A stretch of 64,000 nt of DNA, taken from assembly GCA_963995525.1 (NCBI GenBank), contig OZ023207.1:2061344-2125343 (forward strand), given 5' to 3'. The notes beneath the pieces are model-generated. The model had not been told where the DNA came from, ran no database searches, and was given only the letters and a program-made list of their open reading frames with translations. Positions 23,101 to 39,100 of the stretch are shown piece after piece (position 1 is the first letter of the stretch; each line of letters starts with the position of its first letter). This DNA is from Escarpia spicata (taxonomy: Eukaryota > Annelida > Polychaeta > Sabellida > Siboglinidae). The position numbers and the translations under genes are program-made.

Positions 23101-23279
23101 TTGCAAAAAAATGCATTAGTCACAACATAGTTGAGACAGTTAACAATAAACCAAGTATTATCATTAATAACATTTACACCCACAGTCTGTATGGTTTTTC
23201 AACATACACAACAAACTTTCTTATTTTAAATTATGAATCCTGTTGTCGTATTCATAATTGCTTTATATGTAATTCGTAA
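20176..23279 (+). pseudogene. LINE ORF2 endonuclease-reverse transcriptase, disrupted
   Basis: The start is taken at ATG 20176; the frame opens at 20089 but those 29 codons look like spacer. The endonuclease shows LNCQSLNAK, LQETWL, IYRPP, AGDYNIDLF and MSDHFP. The usual Asp in the T-L-I-D-N block is Gly here (GGT at 20935-20937), so nicking should be lost even without the frame damage. The frame shifts at an A7 run (21457-21463). The RT frame then has TAA at 21639-21641, proceeds through KVIPLLKKGD, NNYRPISILP, GFRKKHSTE, IYLDLSKAFDTIDHN, GVPQGSILGPLLF and catalytic YADDTTL, and is cut by TGA at 22761-22763. The C-terminal segment (YNGLILPHINYGLLLWG onward) runs to TAA at 23277-23279. Confidence 0.87.
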
Positions 23280-23558
23280 TACGTATTGAAATGTATACCT
23301 AAGTGTCCATATGTACGTCAATTTGTACAAGAGTACATTTAATCTCCTTGTATTATGTATGTATGTTGATACACTGAGTAATTATCAACTGTAAAACAAG
23401 GCATATGCATATTGTGACATGAAATTTTGATGTTGATTATATTTATGGGGTGGATCCTGTGCCAGCGATATTGTATATCTTAATGGGAGTCTCCCGACCT
23501 TATCTAGTATTCATGTTATTCATTGTGTATATATCGTATATATAGGTCAAATAAACTG

Positions 23559-23582
23559 ATTCTGAGTCTGAGTCTGAGTCTA
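23559..23582 (+). repeat. (TGAGTC)n LINE tail
   Basis: About four hexamer units directly after AATAAACTGATTC mark the 3' terminus of the plus-strand LINE. Confidence 0.8.
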
Positions 23583-24984
<1,402 letters not shown>

Positions 24985-25797
24985 GTAAAAAAACAAATGA
25001 AGTATGCAGAAATATGCAAGTCCATCAACAATAAATCAAAGGAGGACATCAGGATGTACAAACAAGAGATCATGAGAGAAACGATTACGACACCAACGAG
25101 CCTGAAGAAAGCCAGAAGAACACAGGCCCTACGCTGAGACAGACTGAGTACACTTCTCAACACGCATGGTAGAGAAATACAAGACCAAGTTATAATAATA
25201 GAGCGAATATAGGAATTCTACACTGAGCTATACGACAGTGAACATAAACCATAATTCACAACGCCGTGAAGGAGGTACCAGAGATAACACCATGAGAGGT
25301 GGAAACAGCCCTAAGAGATATGAAGAATTGGAAGGCATCAGGCAACTACTGTGTAAACGTTGAAACATTTAAAGCATCAGAAGATACCATCTCGAAGACA
25401 CTAGCTAAGCTGTATAATAAATACTTATCAGAAAGACGAATACCCATCGCATGGAAGAACGCAAACATGGAGATAATCTTCAAGAAGTTAAATAAGAAAG
25501 AATTAAAGAACTACAGACCAATATGTTTGTTATCAAACATCTACAAATAACTCACAAAAATACTACAAATAAACTAGAGAAGACATTCAAAGAAAACCAA
25601 CCAGGAGAGCAAACAGGACTCAAAAGCAGGTACTCAACGACAGACCACATCCACGTCGTAAACCAACTGAAGGAGCAGTGCCGAGATTATAATATTCCGC
25701 TCTGCAGCGCATTCGTCGACTACGAGAAGGCTTTCGATTCGGTGCAAACTCAAGCAATACTGACCTCGCTTCAAGAACAGGGGATATGTATCTTATT
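24985..25797 (+). mobile_element. Fragment of an RTE-like LINE reverse transcriptase
   Basis: Successive frames give MKYAEICKSINNKSKEDIR and SLKKARRTQALR (linker before the RT), then DMKNWKASGNYCVNVE, KNANMEIIFKKLNKKELKNY, RPICLLSNIYK, then ENQPGEQTGLKSRYSTTDHI and FVDYEKAFDSVQT, the catalytic D-Y-E-K-A-F-D-S motif of RTE-clade enzymes. Stops and frameshifts occur (for example TGA at 25135-25137, and a shift near 25540). Similarity stops after LQEQGI, before the YADD motif, so both ends are missing. It is a third LINE lineage in the window. Confidence 0.75.
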
Positions 25798-27146
25798 TAA
25801 AGTAATAAAACCAAATTATACACATACACTTATGTGTATTGGTCTTATAACTTGAACATTTCAATAGTAACCGTCATGCATTGTCACTGTAATGTTAAAA
25901 AGAACAATACTTGATACACGTTCATCAATTTATTGGAATTAACTGGAATTTGGAAGTTCAAAACAATAAATAATGTAGTAATATATTATATAACAAATGT
26001 AATCTGCTTAAAAAGAGAACGGGTATCAAGTATCCCATCCAATTATTATAAACTAAAATTAAATACGCAAACAACTCCAATGCGCAAAACAAACACATAA
26101 TTTAATACTAGAAAATCAAAAAGCAAAGTTGCAATTAGTGTCCATTGATTCCTTGCGGCACATGACAACTAAAATATTTTATTAAAAGGCTGCTTAATTA
26201 TTATTGTCCATAGACTCTTTTCTGCTACATCCACCTGCATTTTTCATCCGGTACTGTCTAACTCGATTCCAGTCAAAGGGAGTCTTGGGGTACTTTCGAA
26301 TGTTCTCCTGATGTTGTAGTCAGTGGCAATGTTGCCATTTCATTCATTATGACAGCTTCTGGAATATTAACGTACACATATTTAATTTATTCAATGAAGG
26401 TACCGCTATGTGTAAAATATTAAACATATTTTATCTCACAATAAGGTCACATAAAATAATTTTACTTTACTTTTATAAAATAATTCCCGGTTTCTCATCA
26501 GCACAAGAATTTAAAAATAGCTTCCACAAAACTTTATTTTGAAATATAATCATCGTTTGATTAAATATGCAATAATTCTGCGCAAAAAAGAGAGAACTGA
26601 ATTTCACACCGAACCAAAGGAATGTGCCTACTTTTAAGAAATACATTCAGTAGACATCTTAAATTTTTTAAGTTGTTAATTGTGGATGATGAGTTGCTTT
26701 TATATCAGGATACACATTTACCCTAAATCGCACCCCCCATTTACATTTTCATAAAGTTCTGATGAGAACCTGGAACTGTTTTATATAGCCCTAAAGTAAA
26801 GCCACATAAATGGCATAAATTGTGTGGGCCATAAACTGACAGAAGGCGCCTAGTGTAAGCACTTCATCCATCACACAGTTACCCTGTCACACTAACAAAC
26901 AGGAACACGCAGCACAGGGACAGCATTTGTTGTTGATGAGACACGTTCATCTTCATCATATCATCCATCATCATCCATATCCTATAGGGCGGCCACAATC
27001 ATGACATCAGGTTATTCTGCCCCAGACTGGTGCCGCTTGCCAGCCGCTCAGATCCGCCCTCGGGCGTTCTGGCTGGGTAGAGGAGGACACAACACTGAAA
27101 CTACGGATAAATCTAACTGTGGATGACATTTTGGAGCTGATATCAT
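25798..27146. other. Sequence between the RTE fragment and the satellite
   Basis: AT-rich to about 26900, then a more GC-rich patch (26990-27100) with TCATC runs and GCCGCTTGCCAGCCGCTCAG. No gene, RNA or repeat could be assigned. The satellite begins abruptly after GGAGCTGATATCAT. Confidence 0.45.
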
Positions 27147-30100
27147 TCATCGTCACAACAACATACTTCAGCTTCTAGTTCTAGTTGTTTCATCGTCACA
27201 ACAACATACTTCAGCATCTAGTTCTAGTTGTTTCATCGTCACAACAACACACTTCAGCATCTAGTTCTAGTTGTTTCATCGTCACAACAACATACTTCAG
27301 CATCTAGTTCTAGTTGTTTCATCGTCACAACAACATACTTCAGCATCTAGTTCTAGTTGTTTCATCGTCACAACAATATATCTCAGCTTCTAGTTCTAGT
27401 TGTTTCACCGTCGCAACAACACACTTCAGCATCTAGGTCTAGTTTTTTCATTGTCACAACAACATACTTCAGCGTCTTGTTCTAGTTGTTTCATCGTCTC
27501 AACAACACACTTCAGCTTCTAGTTCTAGTTGTTTCATCGTCACAACAATATATCTCAGCTTCTAGTTCTAGTTGTTTCATCGTCTCAACAACATACTTCA
27601 GCTTCTAGGTCTAGTTGTTTCATCGTCACAACAACATATTTCAGCTTCTAGTTCTAATTGTTTAATCGTCGCAACAACACACTTCAGCTTCTAGTTCTAG
27701 TTGTTTCATCGTTGGAACAACACACCTCAGCTTCTAGTTGTAGTTGTTTCATCGTCGCAACAACACACTTCAGCTTCTATGTCTAGTTCTAGTTGTTTCA
27801 TCGCCGCAACAACACACTTCAGCTTCTAGTTCTAGTTGTTTCATCGTTGGAACAACACACCTCAGCTTCTAGTTGTAGTTGTTTCATCGTCGCAATAACA
27901 AACTTCAGCTTCTAGTTCTAGTTGATTCATCGTCGCAACAACACACTTCAGCTTCTATTTCTAGTAGTTTCATCGTCAGAACAACACACCTCAGCTTCTA
28001 GTTATAATTGTTTCATCTTCACAACAACACACTTCAGCTTCTAGTTCTAGTTGTTTCATCGTCACAACAACACATTTCAGCTTCTAGTTCTAGTTGTTTC
28101 ATCGTCGCAACAACACACTTCAGCTCCTATTTATAGTTGTTTCATCGTCGCAACAACACACTTCAGCTTCTAGTTCTAGTTGTTTCGTCGTCACAACAAC
28201 ACACTTCAGCTTCTAGTTCTAGTTGTTTCATCGTCGCAACAACACACTTCAGCTTCTAGTTCTAGTTGTTTCATCGTCACAACAACATACTTCAGCATCT
28301 AGTTCTAGTTGTTTCATCGTCACAACTACACACTTCAGCATCTAGTTCTAGTTGTTTCATCGTCACAACAACATACTTCAGCATCTAGTTCTAGTTGTTT
28401 CATCGTCACAACAACATACTTCAGCATCTAGTTCTAGTTGTTTCATCGTCACAACAACACACTTCAGCATCTAGTTCTAGTTGTTTCATCGTCACAACAA
28501 CACACTTCAGCATCTAGTTCTAGTTGTTTCATCGTCACAACAATATATCTCAGCTTCTAGTTCTAGTTGTTTCACCGTCGCAACAACACACTTCAGCATC
28601 TAGGTCTAGTTTTTTCATTGTCACAACAACATACTTCAGCGTCTTGTTCTAGTTGTTTCATCGTCTCAACAACACACTTCAGCTTCTAGTTCTAGTTGTT
28701 TCATCGTCACAACAATATATCTCAGCTTCTAGTTCTAGTTGTTTCATCGTCTCAACAACATACTTCAGCTTCTAGGTCTAGTTGTTTCATCGTCACAACA
28801 ACATATTTCAGCTTCTAGTTATAATTGTTTAATCGTCGTAACAACACACTTCAGCTTCTAGTTCTAGTTGTTTCATCGTCGCACCAACACACTTCAGCTT
28901 CTAGTACTAGTTGTTTCATCGTCGCAACAACATACTTCAGCATCTAGTTCTAGTTGTTTCATCGTCACAACAACATACTTCAGCATCTAGTTCTAGTTGT
29001 TTCATCGTCACAACAACACACTTCAGCATCTAGTTCTAGTTGTTTCATCGTCACAACAACATACTTCAGCATCTAGTTCTAGTTGTTTCATCGTCACAAC
29101 AATATATCTCAGCTTCTAGTTCTAGTTGTTTCACCGTCGCAACAACACACTTCAGCATCTAGGTCTAGTTGTTTCATTGTCACAACAACATACTTCAGCG
29201 TCTTGTTCTAGTTGTTTCATCGTCTCAACAACACACTTCAGCTTCTAGTTCTAGTTGTTTCATCGTCACAACAATATATCTCAGCTTCTAGTTCTAGTTG
29301 TTTCATCGTCTCAACAATATACTTCAGCTTCTAGGTCTAGTTGTTTCATCGTCACAACAACATATTTCAGCTTCTAGTTCTAATTGTTTAATCGTCGTAA
29401 CAACACACTTCAGCTTCTAGTTCTAGTTGTTTCATCGTCACAACAATATATCTCAGCTTCTAGTTCTAGTTGTTTCATCGTCACAACAACACACTTCAGC
29501 TTCTAGTTCTAGTTGTTTCATCGTCACAACAACACATTTCAGCTTCTAGTTCTAGTTGTTTCATCGTCACAACAATATATCTCAGCTTTTAGTTCTAGTT
29601 GTTTCATCGTCTCAACAACATACTTCAGCTTCTAGTTCTAGTTGTTTCATCGTCACAACATATTTCGGCTTCTAGTTCTAATTGTTTAATCGTCGCAACA
29701 ACACACTTCAGCTTCTAGTTCTAGTTGTTTCATCGTCGCAACAACATACTTCAGCTTCTAGTTCTAGTTGTTTCATCGTCGCAACAACACACTTCAGCTT
29801 CTATGTCTAGTTCTAGTTGTTTCATCGCCGCAACAACACACTTCAGCTTCTAGATCTAGTTGTTTCATCGTCGCAACAACACACTTCAGCTCCTATTTCT
29901 AGTTGTTTCATCGTCGCAACAACACACTTCAGCTTCTAGTTCTAGTTGTTTCGTCGTCCCAACAACACACTTCAGCTTCTAGTTCTAGTTGTTTCATCGT
30001 CGCAACAACACACTTCAGCTTCTAGTTCTAGATGTTTCATCGTCACAACAACATACTTCAGCATCTAGTTCTAGTTGTTTCATCGTCACAACAACACACT

Positions 30101-33100
30101 TCAGCATCTAGTTCTAGTTGTTTCATCGTCACAACAACATACTTCAGCATCTGTTTCTAGTTGTTTCATCGTCACAACAACATACTTCAGCATCTAGTTC
30201 TAGTTGTTTCATCGTCACAACAACACACTTCAGCATCTAGTTCTAGTTGTTTCATCGTCACAACAACATACTTCAGCATCTAGTTCTAGTTGTTTCATCG
30301 TCACAACAATATATCTCAGCTTCTAGTTCTAGTTGTTTCACCGTCGCAACAACACACTTCAGCATCTAGGTCTAGTTTTTTCATTGTCACAACAACATAC
30401 TTCAGCGTCTTGTTCTAGTTGTTTCATCGTCTCAACAACACACTTCAGCTTCTAGTTCTAGTTGTTTCATCGTCACAACAATATATCTCAGCTTCTAGTT
30501 CTAGTTGTTTCATCGTCTCAACAACATACTTCAGCTTCTAGGTCTAGTTGTTTCATCGTCACAACAACATATTTCAGCTTCTAGTTCTAATTGTTTAATC
30601 GTCGTAACAACACACTTCAGCTTCTAGTTTAGTTGTTTCATCGTCTCAACAACATACTTCAGCTTCTAGTTCTAGTTGTTTCATCGTCACAACATATTTC
30701 GGCTTCTAGTTCTAATTGTTTAATCGTCGCAACAACACACTTCAGCTTCTAGTTCTAGTTGTTTCATCGTCACAACAACATACTTCAGCATCTAGTTCTA
30801 GTTGTTTCATCGTCACAACAACACACTTCAGCATCTAGTTCTAGTTGTTTCATCGTCACAACAACATACTTCAGCATCTAGTTCTAGTTGTTTCATCGTC
30901 ACAACAACATACTTCAGCATCTAGTTCTAGTTGTTTCATCGTCACAACAACACACTTCAGCATCTAGTTCTAGTTGATTCATCGTCACAACAACATACTT
31001 CAGCATCTAGTTCTAGTTGTTTCATCGTCACAACAATATATCTCAGCTTCTAGTTCTAGTTGTTTCACCGTCGCAACAACACACTTCAGCATCTAGGTCT
31101 AGTTGTTTCATTGTCACAACAACATACTTCAGCGTCTTGTTCTAGTTGTTTCATCGTCTCAACAACACACTTCAGCTTCTAGTTCTAGTTGTTTCATCGT
31201 CACAACAATATATCTCAGCTTCTAGTTCTAGTTGTTTCATCGTCTCAACAACATACTTCAGCTTCTAGGTCTAGTTGTTTCATCGTCACAACAACATATT
31301 TCAGCTTCTAGTTCTAATTGTTTAATCGTCGTAACAACACACTTCAGCTTCTAGTTTAGTTGTTTCATCGTCTCAACAACATACTTCAGCTTCTAGTTCT
31401 AGTTGTTTCATCGTCACAACATATTTCGGCTTCTAGTTCTAATTGTTTAATCGTCGCAACAACACACTTCAGCTTCTAGTTCTAGTTGTTTCATCGTCGC
31501 AACAACATACTTCAGCTTCTAGTTCTAGTTGTTTCATCGTCGCAACAACACACTTCAGCTTCTATGTCTAGTTCTAGTTGTTTCATCGCCGCAACAACAC
31601 ACTTCAGCTTCTAGTTCTAGTTGTTTCATCGTTGGAACAACACACCTCAGCTTCTAGTTGTAGTTGTTTCATCGTCGCAATAACAAACATCAGCTTCTAG
31701 TTCTAGTTGATTCATCGTCGCAACAACACACTTCAGCTTCTATTTCTAGTAGTTTCATCGTCAGAACAACACACCTCAGCTTCTAGTTATAATTGTTTCA
31801 TCGTCACAACAACACACTTCAGCTTCTAGTTCTAGTTGTTTCATCGTCACAACAACACATTTCAGCTTCTAGTTCTAGTTGTTTCATCGTCGCAACAACA
31901 CACTTCAGCTCCTATTTCTAGTTGTTTCATCGTCGCAACAACACACTTCAGCTTCTAGTTCTAGTTGTTTCGTCGTCACAACAACACACTTCAGCTTCTA
32001 GTTCTAGTTGTTTCATCGTCGCAACAACACACTTCAGCTTCTAGTTCTAGTTGTTTCATCGTCACAACAACATACTTCAGCATCTAGTTCTAGTTGTTTC
32101 ATCGTCACAACAACACACTTCAGCATCTAGTTCTAGTTGTTTCATCGTCACAACAACATACTTCAGCTTCTAGTTCTAGTTGTTTCATCGTCACAACAAC
32201 ATACTTCAGCATCTAGTTCTAGTTGTTTCATCGTCACAACAACACACTTCAGCATCTAGTTCTAGTTGTTTCATCGTCACAACATCATACTTCAGCATCT
32301 AGTTCTAGTTGTTTCATCGTCACAACAATATATCTCAGCTTCTAGTTCTAGTTGTTTCACCGTCGCAACAACACACTTCAGCATCTAGGTCTAGTTTTTT
32401 CATTGTCACAACAACATACTTCAGCGTCTTGTTCTAGTTGTTTCATCGTCTCAACAACACACTTCAGCTTCTAGTTCTAGTTGTTTCATCGTCACAACAA
32501 TATATCTCAGCTTCTAGTTCTAGTTGTTTCATCGTCTCAACAACATACTTCAGCTTCTAGGTCTAGTTGTTTCATCGTCACAACAACATATTTCAGCTTC
32601 TAGTTCTAATTGTTTAATCGTCGCAACAACACACTTCAGTTTCTAGTTCTAGTTGTTTCATCGTTGGAACAACACACCTCAGCTTCTAGTTGTAGTTGTT
32701 TCATCGTCGCAATAACAAACTTCAGCTTCTAGTTCTAGTTGATTCATCGTCGCAACAACACACTTCAGCTTCTATTTCTAGTAGTTTCATCGTCAGAACA
32801 ACACACCTCAGCTTCTAGTTATAATTGTTTCATCGTCACAACAACACACTTCAGCTTCTAGTTCTAGTTGTTTCATCGTCACAACAACACATTTCAGCTT
32901 CTAGTTCTAGTTGTTTCATCGTCGCAACAACACACTTCAGCTCCTATTTCTAGTTGTTTCATCGTCGCAACAACACACTTCAGCTTCTAGTTCTAGTTGT
33001 TTCGTCGTCCCAACAACACACTTCAGCTTCTAGTTCTAGTTGTTTCATCGTCGCAACAACACACTTCAGCTTCTAGTTCTAGTTGTTTCATCGTCACAAC

Positions 33101-36100
33101 AACATACTTCAGCATCTAGTTCTAGTTGTTTCATCGTCACAACAACACACTTCAGCATCTAGTTCTAGTTGTTTCATCGTCACAACAACATACTTCAGCA
33201 TCTGTTTCTAGTTGTTTCATCGTCACAACAACATACTTCAGCATCTAGTTCTAGTTGTTTCATCGTCACAACAACACACTTCAGCATCTAGTTCTAGTTG
33301 TTTCATCGTCACAACAACATACTTCAGCATCTAGTTCTAGTTGTTTCATCGTCACAACAATATATCTCAGCTTCTAGTTCTAGTTGTTTCACCGTCGCAA
33401 CAACACACTTCAGCATCTAGGTCTAGTTTTTTCATTGTCACAACAACATACTTCAGCGTCTTGTTCTAGTTGTTTCATCGTCTCAACAACACACTTCAGC
33501 TTCTAGTTCTAGTTGTTTCATCGTCACAACAATATATCTCAGCTTCTAGTTCTAGTTGTTTCATCGTCTCAACAACATACTTCAGCTTCTAGGTCTAGTT
33601 GTTTCATCGTCACAACAACATATTTCAGCTTCTAGTTCTAATTGTTTAATCGTCGTAACAACACACTTCAGCTTCTAGTTCTAGTTGTTTCATCGTCGCA
33701 ACAACACACTTCAGCTTCTAGTTCTAGTTGTTTCATCGTCGCAACAACACACTTCAGCTTCTAGGTCTAGTTCTAGTTGTTTCATCGTCGCAACAACACA
33801 CTGCAGCTTCTAGGTATAGTTGTTTCATCGTCGGAACAACACACCTCAGCTTCTAGTTCTAGTTGATTCATCGTCACAACAATATATCTCAGCTTCTAGT
33901 TCTAATTGTTTCATCGTTACAACAACACACTTCAGCTTCTAGTTATAGTTGTTTCATCGTCACAACAATATATATCAGCTTTTAGTTCTAGTTGTTTCAT
34001 CGTCTCAACAACATACTTCAGCTTCTAGTTCTAGTTGTTTCATCGTCACAACATATTTCGGCTTCTAGTTCTAATTGTTTAATCGTCGCAACAACACACT
34101 TCAGCTTCTAGTTCTAGTTGTTTCATCGTCGCAACAACATACTTCACCTTCTAGTTCTAGTTGTTTCATCGTCGCAACAACACACTTCAGATTCTATGTC
34201 TAGTTCTAGTTGTTTCATCGCCGCAACAACACACTTCAGCTTCTAGTTCTAGTTGTTTCATCGTTGGAACAACACACCTCAGCTTCTAGTTGTAGTTGTT
34301 TCATCGTCGCAATAACAAACATCAGCTTCTAGTTCTAGTTGATTCATCGTCGCAACAACACACTTCAGCTTCTATTTCTAGTAGTTTCATCGTCAGAACA
34401 ACACACCTCAGCTTCTAGTTATAATTGTTTCATCGTCACAACAACACACTTCAGCTTCTAGTTCTAGTTGTTTCATCGTCACAACAACACATTTCAGCTT
34501 CTAGTTCTAGTTGTTTCATCGTCGCAACAACACACTTCAGCTCCTATTTCTAGTTGTTTCATCGTCGCAACAACACACTTCAGCTTCTAGTTCTAGTTGT
34601 TTCGTCGTCCCAACAACACACTTCAGCTTCTAGTTCTAGTTGTTTCATCGTCGCAACAACACACTTCAGCTTCTAGTTCTAGATGTTTCATCGTCACAAC
34701 AACATACTTCAGCATCTAGTTCTAGTTGTTTCATCGTCACAACAACACACTTCAGCATCTAGTTCTAGTTGTTTCATCGTCACAACAACATACTTCAGCA
34801 TCTGTTTCTAGTTGTTTCATCGTCACAACAACATACTTCAGCATCTAGTTATAGTTGTTTCATCGTCACAACAACACACTTCAGCATCTAGTTCTAGTTG
34901 TTTCATCGTCACAACAACATACTTCAGCATCTAGTTCTAGTTGTTTCATCGTCACAACAATATATCTCAGCTTCTAGTTCTAGTTGTTTCACCGTCGCAA
35001 CAACACACTTCAGCATCTAGGTCGAGTTTTTTCATTGTCACAACAACATACTTCAGCGTCTTGTTTTAGTTGTTTCATCGTCTCAACAACACACTTCAGC
35101 TTCTAGTTCTAGTTGTTTCATCGTCACAACAATATATCTCAGCTTCTAGTTCTAGTTGTTTCATCGTCTCAACAACATACTTCAGCTTCTAGGTCTAGTT
35201 GTTTCATCGTCACAACAACATATTTCAGCTTCTAGTTCTAATTGTTTAATCGTCGTAACAACACACTTCAGCTTCTAGTTTAGTTGTTTCATCGTCTCAA
35301 CAACATACTTCAGCTTCTAGTTCTAGTTGTTTCATCGTCACAACATATTTCAGCTTCTAGTTCTAGTTGTTTCATCGTCGCAACAACATACTTCAGCTTC
35401 TAGTTCTAGTTGTTTCATCGTCGCAACAACACACTTCAGCTTCTATGTCTAGTTCTAGTTGTTTCATCGCCGCAACAACACACTTCAGCTTCTAGTTCTA
35501 GTTGTTTCATCGTTGGAACAACACACCTCAGCTTCTAGTTGTAGTTGTTTCATCGTCGCAATAACAAACATCAGCTTCTAGTTCTAGTTGATTCATCGTC
35601 GCAACAACACACTTCAGGTTCTATTTCTAGTAGTTTCATCGTCAGAACAACACACCTCAGCTTCTAGTTATAATTGTTTCATCGTCACAACAACACACTT
35701 CAGCTTCTAGTTCTAGTTGTTTCATCGTCACAACAACACATTTCAGCTTCTAGTTCTAGTTGTTTCATCGTCGCAACAACACACTTCAGCTCCTATTTCT
35801 AGTTGTTTCATCGTCGCAACAACACACTTCAGCTTCTAGTTCTAGTTGTTTCGTCGTCACAACAACACACTTCAGCTTCTAGTTCTAGTTGTTTCATCGT
35901 CGCAACAACACACTTCAGCTTCTAGTTCTAGTTGTTTCATCGTCACAACAACATACTTCAGCATCTAGTTCTAGTTGTTTCATCGTCACAACAACACACT
36001 TCAGCATCTAGTTCTAGTTGTTTCATCGTCACAACAATATACTTCAGCTTCTAGTTCTAATTGTTTAATCGTCGCAACAACACACTTCAGCTTCTAGTTC

Positions 36101-39100
36101 TAGTTGTTTCATCGTTGGAACAACACACCTCAGCTTCTAGTTGTATTTGTTTCATCGTCGCAATAACAAACTTCAGCTTCTAGTTCTAGTTGATTCATCG
36201 TCGCAACAACACACTTCAGCTTCTATTTCTAGTAGTTTCATCGTCAGAACAACACACCTCAGCTTCTAGTTATAATTGTTTCATCGTCACAACAACACAC
36301 TTCAGCTTCTAGTTCTAGTTGTTTCATCGTCACAACAACACATTTCAGCTTCTAGTTCTAGTTGTTTCATCGTCGCAACAACACACTTCAGCTCCTATTT
36401 CTAGTTGTTTCATCGTCGCAACAACACACTTCAGCTTCTAGTTCTAGTTGTTTCGTCGTCCCAACAACACACTTCAGCTTCTAGTTCTAGTTGTTTCATC
36501 GTCGCAACAACACACTTCAGCTTCTAGTTCTAGTTGTTTCATCGTCACAACAACATACTTCAGCATCTAGTTCTAGTTGTTTCATCGTCACAACAACACA
36601 CTTCAGCATCTAGTTCTAGTTGTTTCATCGTCACAACAACATACTTCAGCATATGTTTCTAGTTGTTTCATCGTCACAACAACATACTTCAGCATCTAGT
36701 TCTAGTTGTTTCATCGTCACAACAACACACTTCAGCATCTAGTTCTAGTTGTTTCATCGTCACAACAACATACTTCAGCATCTAGTTCTAGTTGTTTCAT
36801 CGTCACAACAATATATCTCAGCTTCTAGTTCTAGTTGTTTCACCGTCGCAACAACACACTTCAGCATCTAGGTCTAGTTTTTTCATTGTCACAACAACAT
36901 ACTTCAGCGTCTTGTTCTAGTTGTTTCATCGTCTCAACAACACACTTCAGCTTCTAGTTCTAGTTGTTTCATCGTCACAACAATATATCTCAGCTTCTAG
37001 TTCTAGTTGTTTCATCGTCTCAACAACATACTTCAGCTTCTAGGTCTAGTTGTTTCATCGTCACAACAACATATTTCAGCTTCTAGTTCTAATTGTTTAA
37101 TCGCCGCAACAACACACTTCAGCTTCTAGTTCTAGTTGTTTCATCGTTGGAACAACACACCTCAGCTTCTAGTTGTAGTTGCTTCATCGTCGCAATAACA
37201 AACATCAGCTTCTAGTTCTAGTTGATTCATCGTCGCAACAACACACTTCAGCTTCTATTTCTAGTAGTTTCATCGTCAGAACAACACACCTCAGCTTCTA
37301 GTTATAATTGTTTCATCGTCACAACAACACACTTCAGCTTTTAGTTCTAGTTGTTTCATCGTCACAACAACACATTTCAGCTTCTAGTTCTAGTTGTTTC
37401 ATCGTCGCAACAACACACTTCAGCTCCTATTTCTAGTTGTTTCATCGTCGCAACAACACACTTCAGCTTCTAGTTCTAGTTGTTTCGTCGTCCCAACAAC
37501 ACACTTCAGCTTCTAGTTCTAGTTGTTTCATCGTCGCAACAACACACTTCAGCTTCTAGTTCTAGTTGTTTCATCGTCACAACAACATACTTCAGCATCT
37601 AGTTCTAGTTGTTTCATCGTCACAACAACACACTTCAGCATCTAGTTCTAGTTGTTTCATCGTCACAACAACATACTTCAGCATCTGTTTCTAGTTGTTT
37701 CATCGTCACAACAACATACTTCAGCATCTAGTTCTAGTTGTTTCATCGTCACAACAACACACTTCAGCATCTAATTCTAGTTGTTTCATCGTCACAACAA
37801 TATATCTCAGCTTCTAGTTCTAGTTGTTTCACCGTCGCAACAACACACTTCAGCATCTAGGTCTAGTTTTTTCATTGTCACAACAACATACTTCAGCGTC
37901 TTGTTCTAGTTGTTTCATCGTCTCAACAACACACTTCAGCTTCTAGTTCTAGTTGTTTCATCGTCACAACAATATATCTCAGCTTCTAGTTCTAGTTGTT
38001 TCATCGTCTCAACAACATACTTCAGCTTCTAGGTCTAGTTGTTTCATCGTCACAACAACATATTTCAGCTTCTAGTTCTAATTGTTTAATCGTCGTAACA
38101 ACACACTTCAGCTTCTAGTTCTAGTTGTTTCATCGTCGCAACAACACACTTCAGCTTCTAGTTCTAGTTGTTTCATCGTCGCAACAACACACTTCAGCTT
38201 CTAGGTCTAGTTCTAGTTGTTTCATCGTCGCAACAACACACTGCAGCTTCTAGGTATAGTTGTTTCATCGTCGGAACAACACACCTCAGCTTCTAGTTCT
38301 AGTTGATTCATCGTCACAACAATATATCTCAGCTTCTAGTTCTAGTTGTTTCAACGTCACAACAACACACTTCAGCTTCTAGTTCTAATAGTTTCATCGT
38401 TACAACAACACACTTCAGCTTCTAGTTATAGTTGTTTCATCGTCACAACAGTATATCTCAGCTTTTAGTTCTAGTTGTTTCATCGTCTCAACAACATACT
38501 TCAGCTTCTAGTTCTAGTTGTTTCATCGTCACAACATATTTCGGCTTCTAGTTCTAATTGTTTAATCGTCGCAACAACACACTTCAGCTTCTAGTTCTAG
38601 TTGTTTCATCGTCGCAACAACATACTTCAGCTTCTAGTTCTAGTTGTTTCATCGTCGCAACAACACACTTCAGCTTCTATGTCTAGTTCTAGTTGTTTCA
38701 TCGCCGCAACAACACACTTCAGCTTCTAGTTCTAGTTGTTTCATCGTTGGAACAACACACCTCAGCTTCTAGTTGTAGTTGTTTCATCGTCGCAATAACA
38801 AACATCAGCTTCTAGTTCTAGTTGATTCATCGTCGCAACAACACACTTCAGCTTCTATTTCTAGTAGTTTCATCGTCAGAACAACACACCTCAGCTTCTA
38901 GTTATAATTGTTTCATCGTCACAACAACACACTTCAGCTTCTAGTTCTAGTTGTTTCATCGTCACAACAACACATTTCAGCTTCTAGTTCTAGTTGTTTC
39001 ATCGTCGCAACAACACACTTCAGCTCCTATTTCTAGTTGTTTCATCGTCGCAACAACACACTTCAGCTTCTAGTTCTAGTTTTTTCGTCGTCACAACAAC

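Larger units (their letters stand above)
18337..23582 (+). mobile_element. Non-LTR retrotransposon with two ORFs, jockey/CR1 superfamily, inactive
   Basis: In order: ORF1 with coiled coil and nucleic-acid-binding region, a 1-kb T-rich spacer, ORF2 with APE endonuclease and reverse transcriptase, a 3' UTR with AATAAA near 23550, and a terminal hexamer tail of TGAGTC units (about 23559-23582). Tails of short tandem repeats rather than poly(A) are common in several LINE clades. The coding regions hold at least six inactivating changes. The 5' boundary is uncertain and may lie near 18140. Target-site duplications were not identified. Confidence 0.85.

Noticed and set aside
27700..38760. CENP-B-box-like CGTTGGAA inside some monomers (TTCATCGTTGGAACAAC)
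   Set aside because: It shares the central CGTTGGAA with the vertebrate box but lacks the required TTCG and CGGG positions, and is confined to a minority of proximal units.
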